A DNA stretch of 37,068 nucleotides from Phycisphaerae bacterium (GTDB taxonomy: Bacteria > Planctomycetota > Phycisphaerae > UBA1845): assembly GCA_029260235.1 (NCBI GenBank), contig JAJDDP010000035.1, positions 1 through 37,068 of the forward strand. The letters run 5' to 3'. Shown piece by piece: positions 9,101-17,462 of this stretch; position 1 is the first letter of the stretch, and each line of letters begins with the position of its first letter. Both the position numbers and the translations under genes were made by a program. The notes beneath the pieces are model-generated. The model saw only the letters and a list, made by a program, of their open reading frames with translations, was not told the DNA's origin and ran no database searches.

Positions 9101-10300
9101 ACGGTGTTGATCGAGAAGGGTTTGATCGCAGCTGTCGGGCGCGATGTGACCACTCCGCCGGGGACCATGTTGGTCAACGCCAAGGGACTGCACGTCTACC
9201 CAGGCCTCATTGATGCTGGGTCCAAATTGGGCGTGATGGAAGTCGGGCAGGTGCGTTCGACGCGGGATGACCGTGATTCAGCTAGCTTTGCTCCGGACCT
9301 GAAGATGATCGGCTCGATCAATCCTCACAGTGCTCATGTCGCCGTTGCCCGGACATCCGGTGTCACGACCAGTCACTCCGTTCCAGCCGGGGGCATCATC
9401 TCTGGGCAAAGTGCGGTGATTGGCTTAGCCGGCTGGACGCTGCCGGAAATGTTGGTGCTCGACTCGTGCGGATTACGCTTCAACTTGCCGGTTCTTCCGG
9501 TGCAGATGAGGGGGACCAAGAAGGACAAAGATAAGCGCACCAAGGAGCACAAGGAGAAGTTGCGTAAGATTGAAGACTTCTTGTCCAAGGCACGTCGCTA
9601 TGCAGATCAGCAAGACGCAGCCAAGGAGAACCCAGCAGCAGCCGCCACGCCGGACCTGCCCCTCGAAGCGATGATTCCTTACATGCGGGGCCAAAAGCCG
9701 GTCCTGTTCAGCGCCCGTACTTACAAGCAAATTCTCAAGTCGATTGAGCTGGCAGAAAAGCACAAATTGCGCTGTGTCATCTTGGGCGGGGAGGAAGCCT
9801 GGAAACTGGCCGATGCGTTGGCGGCAAAGAACATCCCCGTCATTCTCAGCCGCGTGCTGGATCTTCCAGCAAGTCAGTTTGAACAGTGGAACTCGGTGTA
9901 CGCTTGCGCAGCTGTGCTCGACAAAGCTGGTGTGCAATTCGCCTTCGCCACGGATTCATCCTCCGGGGCGTTTAGTCTTCCCTTCATGGCTGGGATGGCC
10001 GTCGCCCATGGCTTGGACCCTCAACGCGCCGAATTCGCCCTCACCTTGGGGGCTGCTCGCATCCTCGGGCTTGAGGACCGCATCGGTTCTATTGAGCCAG
10101 GCAAGCGGGCCGACCTGATCGTTACAACCGATACGCCCATGCAGGTCACCAGCAAGGTCATCCACATGTTCATCAACGGCCAACCGATCGACTTGGCTGA
10201 TAACAAACAGACCCGAAGCTACGAGCGCTTCACGGAGCGACCTCAACCTCACCTGCCCCCCAAGAAAATTCTGGCAGGACCGCCCTCGCTGACCCAGTAG
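6152..10300 (+). CDS. Secreted triple-domain amidohydrolase-family protein
   Basis: A 1382-residue predicted exported protein made of three consecutive amidohydrolase-like units. Each begins with the usual beta-sandwich strand and EDGTVLIEDGRIVAVG-type motif (about residues 45, 550 and 970) and ends with a GSIEVGKDADL-type segment. Only the middle unit keeps the metal-binding H-S-H (H609, H611) plus later His ligands (771-773 region, QHVLEG) and the Asp of NSDSPD. The first has H-S-Y (103-105) and the third G-S-K (1023-1025), so both look non-catalytic. Lys/Glu/Ser-rich linkers separate parts of units one and three. The N-terminus has a long basic stretch, a hydrophobic core and a likely cleavage after AWA. 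GAGG lies upstream of the ATG. Probably a metal-dependent hydrolase related to imidazolonepropionase-like enzymes; substrate unknown. Confidence 0.88.
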   Translation: MPTSNSANQHRLLKTTCVTDSIRLAVVVAATIAHSVAWAEPSHPIAITHGTIVTGQGRTIEDGTVLIEDGRIVAVGADVVAPLYYEVIDATGQFVYPGFIDAHSYLGIPKTERTELERARAEDWKLEAKDGPYSETRAANRRGIRADWRADALYAPTKEQLVARRALGMTTCLVAPRSGILAGRSVLVNISDAPIRQAIVAKEVAQHASFSTGEPGSYPGSMLGVVAQFRQVMYDARWHQNLLRHVERHPRKTNRPASDRVLEALQSPLSGKSSVVIEANTASQIHRALNLAEEFNLNIIISGGAQAWRVLDRLQAANVPVILTLKFSDEPEYGKKKAKGKGSTPSETESEKAADSQPSSTPSPKDDDEDPIYEPLKLQKERRRLWEEELENAFKLHEAGIRLAFSTRELDDPADFLANVRKVVEQGLPEPAALAALTRAPAELFGQNRQLGVIATGRVANVAIFEKPFAQEKSIARWVVIDGYKYDLQADKKDKNDKKEKAADEESVSTSQPAEPRDAELEEFKDREGKPDWACEIEADRVPAVHTGGNVLIRDVTIIPVVGDLIEKGAILVRKGKIAAVGVDVPAPSDVTVIEAEGLYVMPGIVDAHSHIGADSINEGSLAVTAEVRIRDVLNGRLISMYRGLAGGVTTALILHGSANPIGGQSQVIKLRYNQTPQNLIFKSAPATIKFALGENVTQANWSSRAGKRFPDTRMGVEATLRRTLTAAQHYAEQWQQYGAALAAGQDVVPLRRDLRLEALTEVLDGKRYLHTHCYRADEILRLIGVAEDFGFRIACLQHVLEGYRVAPEIARHGCGISTFADWWAYKIEAYDAIAHAAAFMTDRGICASVNSDSPDLMRYMNMQAAESIKWGNLSPNQALRLVTINPARQLGIADRVGSIEVGKDADLALFNGHPLNVFSRCMMTLIDGEVLFEGTDEFRPLDRSLPVISNRGHEQVPLSAQDRYALVGATVHPISGDPIAEGTVLIEKGLIAAVGRDVTTPPGTMLVNAKGLHVYPGLIDAGSKLGVMEVGQVRSTRDDRDSASFAPDLKMIGSINPHSAHVAVARTSGVTTSHSVPAGGIISGQSAVIGLAGWTLPEMLVLDSCGLRFNLPVLPVQMRGTKKDKDKRTKEHKEKLRKIEDFLSKARRYADQQDAAKENPAAAATPDLPLEAMIPYMRGQKPVLFSARTYKQILKSIELAEKHKLRCVILGGEEAWKLADALAAKNIPVILSRVLDLPASQFEQWNSVYACAAVLDKAGVQFAFATDSSSGAFSLPFMAGMAVAHGLDPQRAEFALTLGAARILGLEDRIGSIEPGKRADLIVTTDTPMQVTSKVIHMFINGQPIDLADNKQTRSYERFTERPQPHLPPKKILAGPPSLTQ

Positions 10301-10403
10301 CCGCCCGTCGGCGAACGAAAAGCAACCTGCCGTGCGTTGATTTGGTTATGATGGGGGATGGGATTTCACGGCGAATTCCCAATCAGTCGAATCGGAGGGG
10401 ATA

Positions 10404-12902
10404 ATGACGGGCACCCGAATCAGGCTTGGTGGCATTGGCTTGGCATCGCTCGTCTTGCTTTGGAACGCAGTGCCGGCGAAGGCTCAGACCTGTACAATTC
10501 TCACTGAAGAGTTTCCTTTCAGTTGGCCTACCACCTTCAGCAGCGGCTCCTACAGCGTAGAGTGGTGTGCCGCTGGCGCATCCATTTCCAGCGCGCAGTG
10601 GTGCCCCGGCGGAACAGCCTTGCGCATGAGCGGCTCATCGCAAGACACCATGATCTGGGCAAATGTAGCCAACCAGGGCTGCACGCTGGTTACCATCGAG
10701 TTTGATTACAGCCAGTTCGCGTCTACCGGAACCACGCTGAGATTCTCTGCGACCAACGACAGCAGCATCAACTGCGCCGAGTCCATGACCGGTGTCGCGG
10801 GGTTCCTGGGTACGACCGGAGGTCAATGTGTACATGTTTCCCACTCGGTGGACGTCACCGGCCTTGCTTCGGTTTATTGGCAGTTCGACTATGGTTCCGG
10901 AAGCAACGCCATCTACATCGACAACCTCACCATTTCCTTAACCACCTGCTCCTGCGACGGCGGCGGCGGGGACCATGAGTGTTGCTCCACCGGCAGTGCC
11001 GGATGCAACGACCCAGTTGTCGAATCTTGCGTTTGTGCTGTGGATGCATTCTGTTGTCAGACGGAGTGGGATGACCAATGCGTGGCGGAAGTGACCAGCC
11101 TGGGTTGTGACGATTGCGCTGGCGGTGGAGCTTGCCTCACGGATTTCAATGCCGATTTTGGCACGTTCTTTCAGGGCGGCGCTGTGTGCTCGCTTTTTCC
11201 ATCGCTCTTTGAAACCTGCTCCGGCAACGGACCGTACCATTCCTCGGGGACGGATTGCGGTACCGCAGGCGACATGGTCATGACCTTTGGTACCGGATTT
11301 CCCTATTCGACAGCCATCACCAAGTGCTTCGATTTATCGGGAGCAGCCGCTGCCCACCTGGAATTCTCTTACACGAAACAGTCAGGGACGCTGGGGCCCA
11401 ATCTCCTGGCCAGCACCGACGGCGTCAATTTCGTGAACGTGTGGAGCGCGCCGTTCACATTCGGTGGCGGTTGCAGCACAGCGTGTGTCGATCTTTCTCT
11501 CTATGCTGGAGCGCCCCAAGTATATGTGGGCTTTGAATCTGGAACGTCGAGTAGCCAAGCACACGGAATCGACGATGTATTGCTGGTGTTGGGCAGTTCT
11601 TGCCCTGCCTGTGCGGCGCCCTGGGTCGATGCGGGGCCTGACCGAACGATATGTCCTGGCCAATTGATCACCCTGCCAGCCTCCGCCGGCGGGGGCGCGG
11701 GCGGCGATTGTCCGAGTGATTACACCCCGAACTGGACCGGTCCTGGCATCGTCTCTGGGGCCAATACGTTGAGCCCGACTGTCAATGTGCCGGGCGTATA
11801 CGTGCTGAGTGTCGCCTGTGAAAACTGCCCGGTGTCGGACAGCGTCACCGTGGCTCCGACAAGCGGTCTCGACGTGGATGCTGGGCCAACGCGTTCTTCG
11901 CCTTGCGATGGCTCTGCCGTCCAGCTTGCAGGCTCTGTCTCGGGTTGCTCGGGATCGCTCTTGGTCAACTGGATACCAGCCGGCAGTGGCGTCATCCTCG
12001 CGGGCCAAGGGACGCTGACGCCGGATGTAGTTGGACCAGACAGGTACACGCTGGAGGCAAGTTGCGATGGCGGCTGTGCGCTTACGGACAATGTCGTGGT
12101 GACTCTTCTCTTGGATGGCGATGTCGATGGCGATGGTGACGTACAACTCGACGATTTAGCCAGCCAAGTCGGGTATCTGGCCGGCCCGAATTTGGCGCCA
12201 GCAGGTGGTTTTGAATGCGGCGACTTGGATATGGATGGCGATGTTGATGTCGCGGATTTCGCCGGCTTGGCCAACGCGTTCGGGTCGACCACGGTCCTGG
12301 CTGGGGCGTGCTGCAATCCTGAAGGTACTTGCGCAGAAACGACGGCCAGCGCCTGCATAGCTGCGGGCGGCTCGTACCATGGCGACGGGGATGAATGCTC
12401 TGCAGTCGCCTGCCCCTCCGGGCGGTACAGCAACGAGATTGCCAGCATCACCTCCTACTTCAATCCAGGACTTGATGTCGCCATGGCTGATGATATGACG
12501 CTGGAGGGGGTCGGTGCCCGGACCCTGTCCCGAATCGACTTGGCTGTCTTCGGCGGCGGAGGTGGCGTGTTCGATGTGACGGTTGTTCTCTATGACAGCT
12601 GCCCCGGCGACGGCGGCGTGGCTATTGCAGCATCAACCACCACCTGGACGAATCTGCCTGATGATGGGTTCGTCTATGTGCTTGGGTCCGACTATGGGGG
12701 TAGTGCAGTGACGCTGCCGGATACTGTTTGGATGGTCGCGACGTTCTCCACCCACCTGGCGGGCTGGGTTACAGCTGAGCAGGCGGAAACCGGATTCACC
12801 AACGACGTATTCGGCCAGGACTCAGCCCCCTGGGTATGCGGATCTTTCTTTGATGGAGGGCCTTATTCTGGTTTCTGGGCCAACATCGAGTGCGTCGAAT
12901 GA
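10404..12902 (+). CDS. Large secreted Cys-rich protein with dockerin-like repeats
   Basis: An 832-residue exported protein. GGAGGGG lies just before the ATG, and the signal peptide ends at AKA-Q. Order of parts: a beta-sandwich domain (about 30-180), a Cys-rich module containing HECCSTGSAGC and CCQTEWDDQC (about 190-240), a second beta-sandwich, two PKD-like modules beginning DAGPDRTICPG, then two Asp-rich Ca-binding segments, DVDGDGDVQLDDL and DMDGDVDVADFAGL (about 573-625), resembling a dockerin type I pair. A Cys motif (ACCNPEGTCAET) and a final sandwich domain follow. These modules are common in planctomycete surface proteins. No PEP-CTERM or other sorting signal is visible at the end. 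Role probably structural or adhesive; the partner, if any, is unknown. Confidence 0.85.
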   Translation: MTGTRIRLGGIGLASLVLLWNAVPAKAQTCTILTEEFPFSWPTTFSSGSYSVEWCAAGASISSAQWCPGGTALRMSGSSQDTMIWANVANQGCTLVTIEFDYSQFASTGTTLRFSATNDSSINCAESMTGVAGFLGTTGGQCVHVSHSVDVTGLASVYWQFDYGSGSNAIYIDNLTISLTTCSCDGGGGDHECCSTGSAGCNDPVVESCVCAVDAFCCQTEWDDQCVAEVTSLGCDDCAGGGACLTDFNADFGTFFQGGAVCSLFPSLFETCSGNGPYHSSGTDCGTAGDMVMTFGTGFPYSTAITKCFDLSGAAAAHLEFSYTKQSGTLGPNLLASTDGVNFVNVWSAPFTFGGGCSTACVDLSLYAGAPQVYVGFESGTSSSQAHGIDDVLLVLGSSCPACAAPWVDAGPDRTICPGQLITLPASAGGGAGGDCPSDYTPNWTGPGIVSGANTLSPTVNVPGVYVLSVACENCPVSDSVTVAPTSGLDVDAGPTRSSPCDGSAVQLAGSVSGCSGSLLVNWIPAGSGVILAGQGTLTPDVVGPDRYTLEASCDGGCALTDNVVVTLLLDGDVDGDGDVQLDDLASQVGYLAGPNLAPAGGFECGDLDMDGDVDVADFAGLANAFGSTTVLAGACCNPEGTCAETTASACIAAGGSYHGDGDECSAVACPSGRYSNEIASITSYFNPGLDVAMADDMTLEGVGARTLSRIDLAVFGGGGGVFDVTVVLYDSCPGDGGVAIAASTTTWTNLPDDGFVYVLGSDYGGSAVTLPDTVWMVATFSTHLAGWVTAEQAETGFTNDVFGQDSAPWVCGSFFDGGPYSGFWANIECVE

Positions 12903-12922
12903 TTATCTGCGGATGATCAAGG

Positions 12923-14455
12923 TTAATCTCGCCGGGAGGGTTCTAGGCGGAGCACGTCCAAGTTTGAGAACTGCCAATGCTTGCTGATCGGTGCGGCTTC
13001 ATTCAGGCGCTTCAACATGTCTTGGCGTTTTTGACCCCACAGCCGCATGACCACCCAGCTGGTATTCTGCCTGCCATCCAGTCGCTCGATCATCTCAGAC
13101 AACCGAACAACGGGATTGGCCCGGTAGGCATCGAAGCCGTCGTCCTGGGCTTCGTCCCGTCGAACGGGTAAGACCTCGATGCTCCCCCGCAAATAATACT
13201 CCAGAGCGAAGTAGGCGTTGCCCTCGAGGAGATAGACCGCTTCTCCGTCGGCGACGTGCTCAGACAGCACAGCCGCGGCGCGATCCCATTCCTCGCGAAT
13301 TAGCAATCCGCCAGTTGCCACCGGCGGCATGATCGCCCAGAGCAAGGCCAGCAACCCCAAACCAATACGCGGAGACCGGTCTAGGAATATCGCCAATAGC
13401 AGCAGCACAGCTGGTTGGGCAACGATGGCATACTTGATTTGGTAAATCGGGGTGGATAATTGAGACCAAACAAAGGGGATTCCGATTGGCAAGATCGCCC
13501 ATAGCCATAGATAGACGCTGCAGAGAGGCGGCTGCTCGAGGTCCCTTTGGCTACGTTCATTTATGGGGCGCACGGGGCGCCTGATGAGCACTGTCAAGAA
13601 GATCACACCGGCTGCACTCGCCCCAGCCGCCAGCCAGCGGAACTCTGATCGGACCGCCAGAAACGCGCGGAGCGATCTTGCGAGTGCATCGGCGCCTGGC
13701 TTCGCTATCCAGTATTGTTCCTTTGCCCGGACGATCTGTTGCACCAAGATCGGAATCCATGGCCCAAAGAGGGCGATGATGGCGAGCACACTGCCTGCAC
13801 AGATCCAAATGACCGATCGGCCAGTGTCCACTGCTCGTCGCTGACGCAGGACAACCAAGAGCATCCACCCGCACTGGGCTGCCAGCATGAACCATGCGTA
13901 GGTATGCACCCAAACGAAGCAGGTCATCGTCGCTACATAGATCGCTGCTCGGCGAATCGTCGGGTGGAGCAACATCTCATACAACGCCCAACTCCCCAGG
14001 ATGGCCAGCAACTCCATGAGTGCGTAGTATCGTGCTTCCTGGGCAAACCCGATGGCCAACTCGCTGACACACATCAATGCCGCCGCCCACAGGCCCGTCG
14101 ATTGCCCGCCCAGCCGCCTTGCAAAGCCGAAGAAAGCGACAACACTTGTCACTCCAAGTAGCACTGAGGGCATGCGCAGGGCGGCAGGCGAATCGCCGAA
14201 GAGATCCACCCAGATGGACAGGAGCAAGTGGTACAGCGGAGGATTAGTCCCAAATCTGCGAAGTTCAATGACTTGGGACCAGCTCAGCCGGGCGTAGAGC
14301 CACGAAAAGGCTTCGTCAGCCCAGAGGGGTCGCTCAGTCAGACCGTGGAAACGGACTGCAATTGCAAAGCCCACAATAGCAAGGAGCAGCAGACCCGTTG
14401 ATCGCTGGAGCTTGCCGGGAGACTGTGAAGTTGTTGGCCGGATTAAATCGGTCAT
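12923..14455 (-). CDS. GT39/ArnT-like membrane glycosyltransferase
   Basis: A 510-residue polytopic protein with about ten hydrophobic segments. The first periplasmic loop carries the Asp-Glu pair in LWADEAFSWLY and the following NPPLYHLLL and QEARYYAL motifs typical of lipid-phosphate-sugar dependent transferases of the GT-C fold (PMT/ArnT and related). It would transfer a sugar from polyprenyl phosphate to a lipid or protein on the outer side of the inner membrane. It starts eight bases after the dus stop, so it is the last gene of the PPTase-hydrolase-dus-GT run. Acceptor and sugar cannot be told from sequence. The C-terminal 120 residues are a soluble periplasmic part. Confidence 0.85.
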   Translation of the reverse strand: MTDLIRPTTSQSPGKLQRSTGLLLLAIVGFAIAVRFHGLTERPLWADEAFSWLYARLSWSQVIELRRFGTNPPLYHLLLSIWVDLFGDSPAALRMPSVLLGVTSVVAFFGFARRLGGQSTGLWAAALMCVSELAIGFAQEARYYALMELLAILGSWALYEMLLHPTIRRAAIYVATMTCFVWVHTYAWFMLAAQCGWMLLVVLRQRRAVDTGRSVIWICAGSVLAIIALFGPWIPILVQQIVRAKEQYWIAKPGADALARSLRAFLAVRSEFRWLAAGASAAGVIFLTVLIRRPVRPINERSQRDLEQPPLCSVYLWLWAILPIGIPFVWSQLSTPIYQIKYAIVAQPAVLLLLAIFLDRSPRIGLGLLALLWAIMPPVATGGLLIREEWDRAAAVLSEHVADGEAVYLLEGNAYFALEYYLRGSIEVLPVRRDEAQDDGFDAYRANPVVRLSEMIERLDGRQNTSWVVMRLWGQKRQDMLKRLNEAAPISKHWQFSNLDVLRLEPSRRD

Positions 14456-14463
14456 GGCCAGCT

Positions 14464-15513
14464 TTAGGTCGAGGCCCCGGCTGCAATTAGATCGCCATGC
14501 CCACCGCGTCGTTCGACTTTCGGCCAGTCTGCCTCGGGGTCATACCATCGGGCAATCGAATCTTGCACCTGGTCCTGCGACTGGGCATTGACCAGGTCGT
14601 CGCGAACCTCACGGGCTGAGGGATGGTGTTCGCTGTACTTGATGCCAAACTTCCTCATGATCTTGACGCCGAGTTTTGGGCCATGAACTTTCACGATTTC
14701 ATCGAAATGCTGGGCAACCACCACTCCCTGTTCTGGTACGGACGGTGGGGGCGGGAGCGGCTTCCCTTCCCACAATGCACGGCACTCGGAGAAAATCCAC
14801 GGGTTGCCGATGCAGCCACGGGCAATGGTCACGCCATCCACGCCGGTTTGTTCGATCATTTGGATGCAGGCTTGGGCGCTAAACAGGTCGCCGCTTCCTA
14901 TGATGATTCTATCGCCGACGTGGCGTTTGACTTTGGCGAGGAAACTCCACTGGCTTGGCCCGATGTATCGCTGCACCACGGTCCGGCCATGCACGGTTGC
15001 CGCGGCTAGACCGGTCTCGAAGGCGCCGTCGAGAATACGAAAGAAATTGCTCTCTGACTCGGATGAATCGTCGATACCGCGGCGCATCTTCAGTGTCACG
15101 GGGGCACGGCCACCGACGGCTTCGTATACCCGGCGAATGATTTCGAGCGCAACATCTGGCTGAGAAAGATGAAACCCGCCACGGCAGCGACCGAGCACCT
15201 TGCGCACCGGGCAGCCAAAGTTGATGTCGATTACGTCATAGCCGGCTTCGACCATATCTCCGGCTGCCAGAGCAAACTGCTCAGGGTCAGCCCCCATGAG
15301 CTGCCCGCCCACCGGATGGTCATCGGGGGCGACACTCAACGTCTCTCGTCGGGTCTTGCCTTTTTGAGTGACCAGCTTGTCGAGCACGACCTCGTTGATG
15401 GCATAAGGCGCCCCGAACTGCCGGGCCATCCGCCGCATGGACAGATCGCTATAGCCGCTCAGCGCCGCTTGAACAAAGGGTACCTCAAGTTCGAGTTTTC
15501 CAATGGTCAGCAT
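14464..15513 (-). CDS. tRNA-dihydrouridine synthase (DusB-like)
   Basis: A 349-residue flavoenzyme of the Dus family, which reduces uridine to dihydrouridine in tRNA using NADPH and FMN. The TIM barrel starts with VPFVQAALSGYSD. The active-site Cys is C101 in INFGCPVRKV, MRRGIDD supplies the conserved basic/phosphate residues, VHGR is the conserved His-Gly-Arg segment, and GSGDLFS and ARGCIGNPWIF match the FMN-phosphate loops. The length is usual for the family. It sits in a run with a glycosyltransferase and a hydrolase, which suggests cotranscription but not a shared function. Confidence 0.92.
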   Translation of the reverse strand: MLTIGKLELEVPFVQAALSGYSDLSMRRMARQFGAPYAINEVVLDKLVTQKGKTRRETLSVAPDDHPVGGQLMGADPEQFALAAGDMVEAGYDVIDINFGCPVRKVLGRCRGGFHLSQPDVALEIIRRVYEAVGGRAPVTLKMRRGIDDSSESESNFFRILDGAFETGLAAATVHGRTVVQRYIGPSQWSFLAKVKRHVGDRIIIGSGDLFSAQACIQMIEQTGVDGVTIARGCIGNPWIFSECRALWEGKPLPPPPSVPEQGVVVAQHFDEIVKVHGPKLGVKIMRKFGIKYSEHHPSAREVRDDLVNAQSQDQVQDSIARWYDPEADWPKVERRGGHGDLIAAGAST

Positions 15514-15536
15514 TCGTAACCTGCTGTGATCCCAAC

Positions 15537-16541
15537 CTAGTCGTCCGGCGGTACATCCTCCACCGGCACACCAGGCCCCAGATTCACTCTGGGTGTCTTG
15601 GATTTGCCATGTATAGCCGCGTCGAACAGTAAGTCTCCCTCCGGGCTCTTGGCCGGGGTCAGTCCGCGCTGAGAAGCCTCGGCAGATGAAGAGAACAATC
15701 GCCGCTTGCCCTTGTCAGTTTGTATATCGATCTTGCTGCCTTTGGCAAAGTATTCTTTCCCGCCCAGCACCGCTGTAACCTCCTCAAGCGAGGCTTGGCC
15801 TAGCTTGATCGACAGATAGTCGATGATTCGATCTTCGATCCCCTCGATCTGTCCAAACATGCGCGTGCCGTGGATCTTTCCCGGGCCGGTCATTTCTACG
15901 GCGGCTGATGGGCAATTCCGACCGAGTTCCTCCGCAGCCTTGATTTCTTCCTTGGTTGCCAATAGCAGGATGGACCGCTTCCCTTGCTCTGAAAGCTCAA
16001 TGACGTGAGAGATCGAATCGACCCCCAGGTAGTTGGTGCCGGGGGTCATGCACACTATCGCATCGACCGACCGGTCTCGCCGGGCGTAGTCTAGGGCGAC
16101 GCTGCAACCGACGCTGGCCCCTATGACGCCGAATCGACTCAGGTCCACGTTTGGCTGCTCGGCCAACCACGCATAGGCAGCCATCACGTCGCGGTACATC
16201 TCGTTGAAGACCTCCGGATCCCGTTGTTCGACGTGGCTGCTCAAGTTCATTGATGTTGGTTGAGTGCTATCGCCATGCCCGCGCAGGTCGATGGCCAGCG
16301 AGGTGATCCCGCGGGCACGCAGGGCTGTTGCAAGCGGTTTCCAGGCCGAGCGATCCGAGCGAAACATGTGCAAGAGGATCACAGCAGGAGCCTTGCCTTG
16401 CCCATCGGCTGGGAGAAAGGATGCCGCTAGCTGAACGCCGTCCTCGGTGGTGAACCCCACTACTGTCGGTTCATTGGCTGCGACCGGTGCCAAGTGAATT
16501 AGCCCGAGCAGTACAAATGTTTTCTTGAGTATACTTAGCAT
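15537..16541 (-). CDS. Secreted alpha/beta hydrolase
   Basis: A 334-residue predicted exported serine hydrolase. I start at the ATG at 16541 because GGAGGAA lies seven bases upstream and a clean signal peptide follows (LKKTFVLLGLIHLAPVAA); a GTG at 16568 is also in frame. The fold shows the oxyanion region VILLHMFRSD, DLRGHGDS and the nucleophile S143 in GASVG, as in dienelactone-hydrolase/esterase relatives. A catalytic His is likely in KIHGTR. The last 90 residues are polar, Pro/Gly/Asp-rich and not recognised. It is not OleB, which is a cytoplasmic enzyme with an Asp nucleophile. The start lies 23 bases after the PPTase stop, indicating cotranscription. Substrate unknown. Confidence 0.82.
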   Translation of the reverse strand: MLSILKKTFVLLGLIHLAPVAANEPTVVGFTTEDGVQLAASFLPADGQGKAPAVILLHMFRSDRSAWKPLATALRARGITSLAIDLRGHGDSTQPTSMNLSSHVEQRDPEVFNEMYRDVMAAYAWLAEQPNVDLSRFGVIGASVGCSVALDYARRDRSVDAIVCMTPGTNYLGVDSISHVIELSEQGKRSILLLATKEEIKAAEELGRNCPSAAVEMTGPGKIHGTRMFGQIEGIEDRIIDYLSIKLGQASLEEVTAVLGGKEYFAKGSKIDIQTDKGKRRLFSSSAEASQRGLTPAKSPEGDLLFDAAIHGKSKTPRVNLGPGVPVEDVPPDD

Positions 16542-16564
16542 GGTCATTTCCTCCGTCAGTTCAA

Positions 16565-17146
16565 TCACAGCGGCTCGTCGTCATCGCCCATCACTGTCCA
16601 GTTTGGCTTACTTGACTCCACGGTGACCGCAGCCACATGATCGTGGAAGTAACAATGCTGAATTCTCCAATCCCGTCCTTCAAACGATAATTGCATGTGT
16701 TCTCGGTCCTTAACGGCCGTCAACTTGCAATCTCCGAATCGGCCTATGCCCACTCCGTTCGCTTTGAGTACCGCTTCCTTGGCGGTCCATAGCCGACAGA
16801 AGGTCAGCCACTCGCGATCTCGAAGCAGCGACCATTCCTCCTCGGCCGCCAAGGCGTCGAACATTTCCACCCGCCGAGGCGCAACCGGTTCCAAATCGAT
16901 CCCCACCGGCCGATCAGAAACCACCGCCGCCGTCCAAAGCGGCTTGTGGGCCACCGACCAGTATACGCCATCGGTAGGCAGGGGTTCTCCCGATTCAGCC
17001 TGCCGCCATTCCCGTACAGAGATCCCGGAAAGCCGGGCTGATTCTGCCAGGGCTAACCGAGATACACGACGCAGCTCAGTCGCTCGCTGATGGCGCGGTA
17101 AGGAATCGCCCTTGGGTACGGGCATCAAGACTGGGTGAAGGATCAT
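16565..17146 (-). CDS. 4'-phosphopantetheinyl transferase (Sfp-like)
   Basis: A 193-residue enzyme that would move phosphopantetheine from CoA to the Ser of a carrier protein. The family motifs are WSVAHKP (63-69), VGIDLEP with metal ligands D84 and E86, and LWTAKEAVLKANG with W120, K123 and E124. I start at the ATG at 17146, which has AAGGA about ten bases upstream; an in-frame TTG at 17257 would add 37 residues but overlaps the start of the divergent small gene. It lies within 320 bases of the FabI end of the lipid operon, whose ACP (21607-21879) needs exactly this modification. It heads the minus-strand run that includes the hydrolase, dus and the glycosyltransferase. Confidence 0.87.
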   Translation of the reverse strand: MILHPVLMPVPKGDSLPRHQRATELRRVSRLALAESARLSGISVREWRQAESGEPLPTDGVYWSVAHKPLWTAAVVSDRPVGIDLEPVAPRRVEMFDALAAEEEWSLLRDREWLTFCRLWTAKEAVLKANGVGIGRFGDCKLTAVKDREHMQLSFEGRDWRIQHCYFHDHVAAVTVESSKPNWTVMGDDDEPL

Positions 17147-17258
17147 TGCTTCTGCGGTCCTTGCTGCGGTCGCGTACACGAATTCCAAAGAACGGGCTGC
17201 ATTGTAATCGACTGCCTGTAAGAGCGGGTGATAATCGTGTGCAAGGAAGGTGATCAAA

Positions 17259-17462
17259 ATGTTGCACTACGAACGCAATATCACTACTTACCGGCTGCTT
17301 GTCGGAATGGGTCCGACCGCACGGGGGCTACTGATCCTCTTCTGCACACTGTTGGGCCTGGCGGCCAAGCTCCTTCATTGGGATCCAGCTGTTTGGGTTG
17401 GCTGCGCCGTCCTGAGCGGAATCACGCTGCTCGCGCATGTACTGTGTGACTTCTGGGATTAG
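17259..17462 (+). CDS. Small membrane protein, two predicted TM segments
   Basis: A 67-residue protein starting MLHYERN; AAGGAAGG lies eight bases before the ATG. Two hydrophobic segments (about 22-42 and 47-63) flank a short HWDP turn. It runs opposite to its neighbours: head-to-head with the PPTase and overlapping the end of fabI by four bases (TTAG). A good ribosome site and clear membrane composition favour a real gene, but no family is recognised. Confidence 0.62.
   Translation: MLHYERNITTYRLLVGMGPTARGLLILFCTLLGLAAKLLHWDPAVWVGCAVLSGITLLAHVLCDFWD

Noticed and set aside
11382..12146. Minus-strand frame of 254 codons
   Set aside because: Shadow of the secreted Cys-rich protein; Arg-rich with no fold.
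15537..16541. Alpha/beta hydrolase as OleB
   Set aside because: It has a signal peptide and a Ser nucleophile; OleB is haloalkane-dehalogenase-like with an Asp nucleophile.
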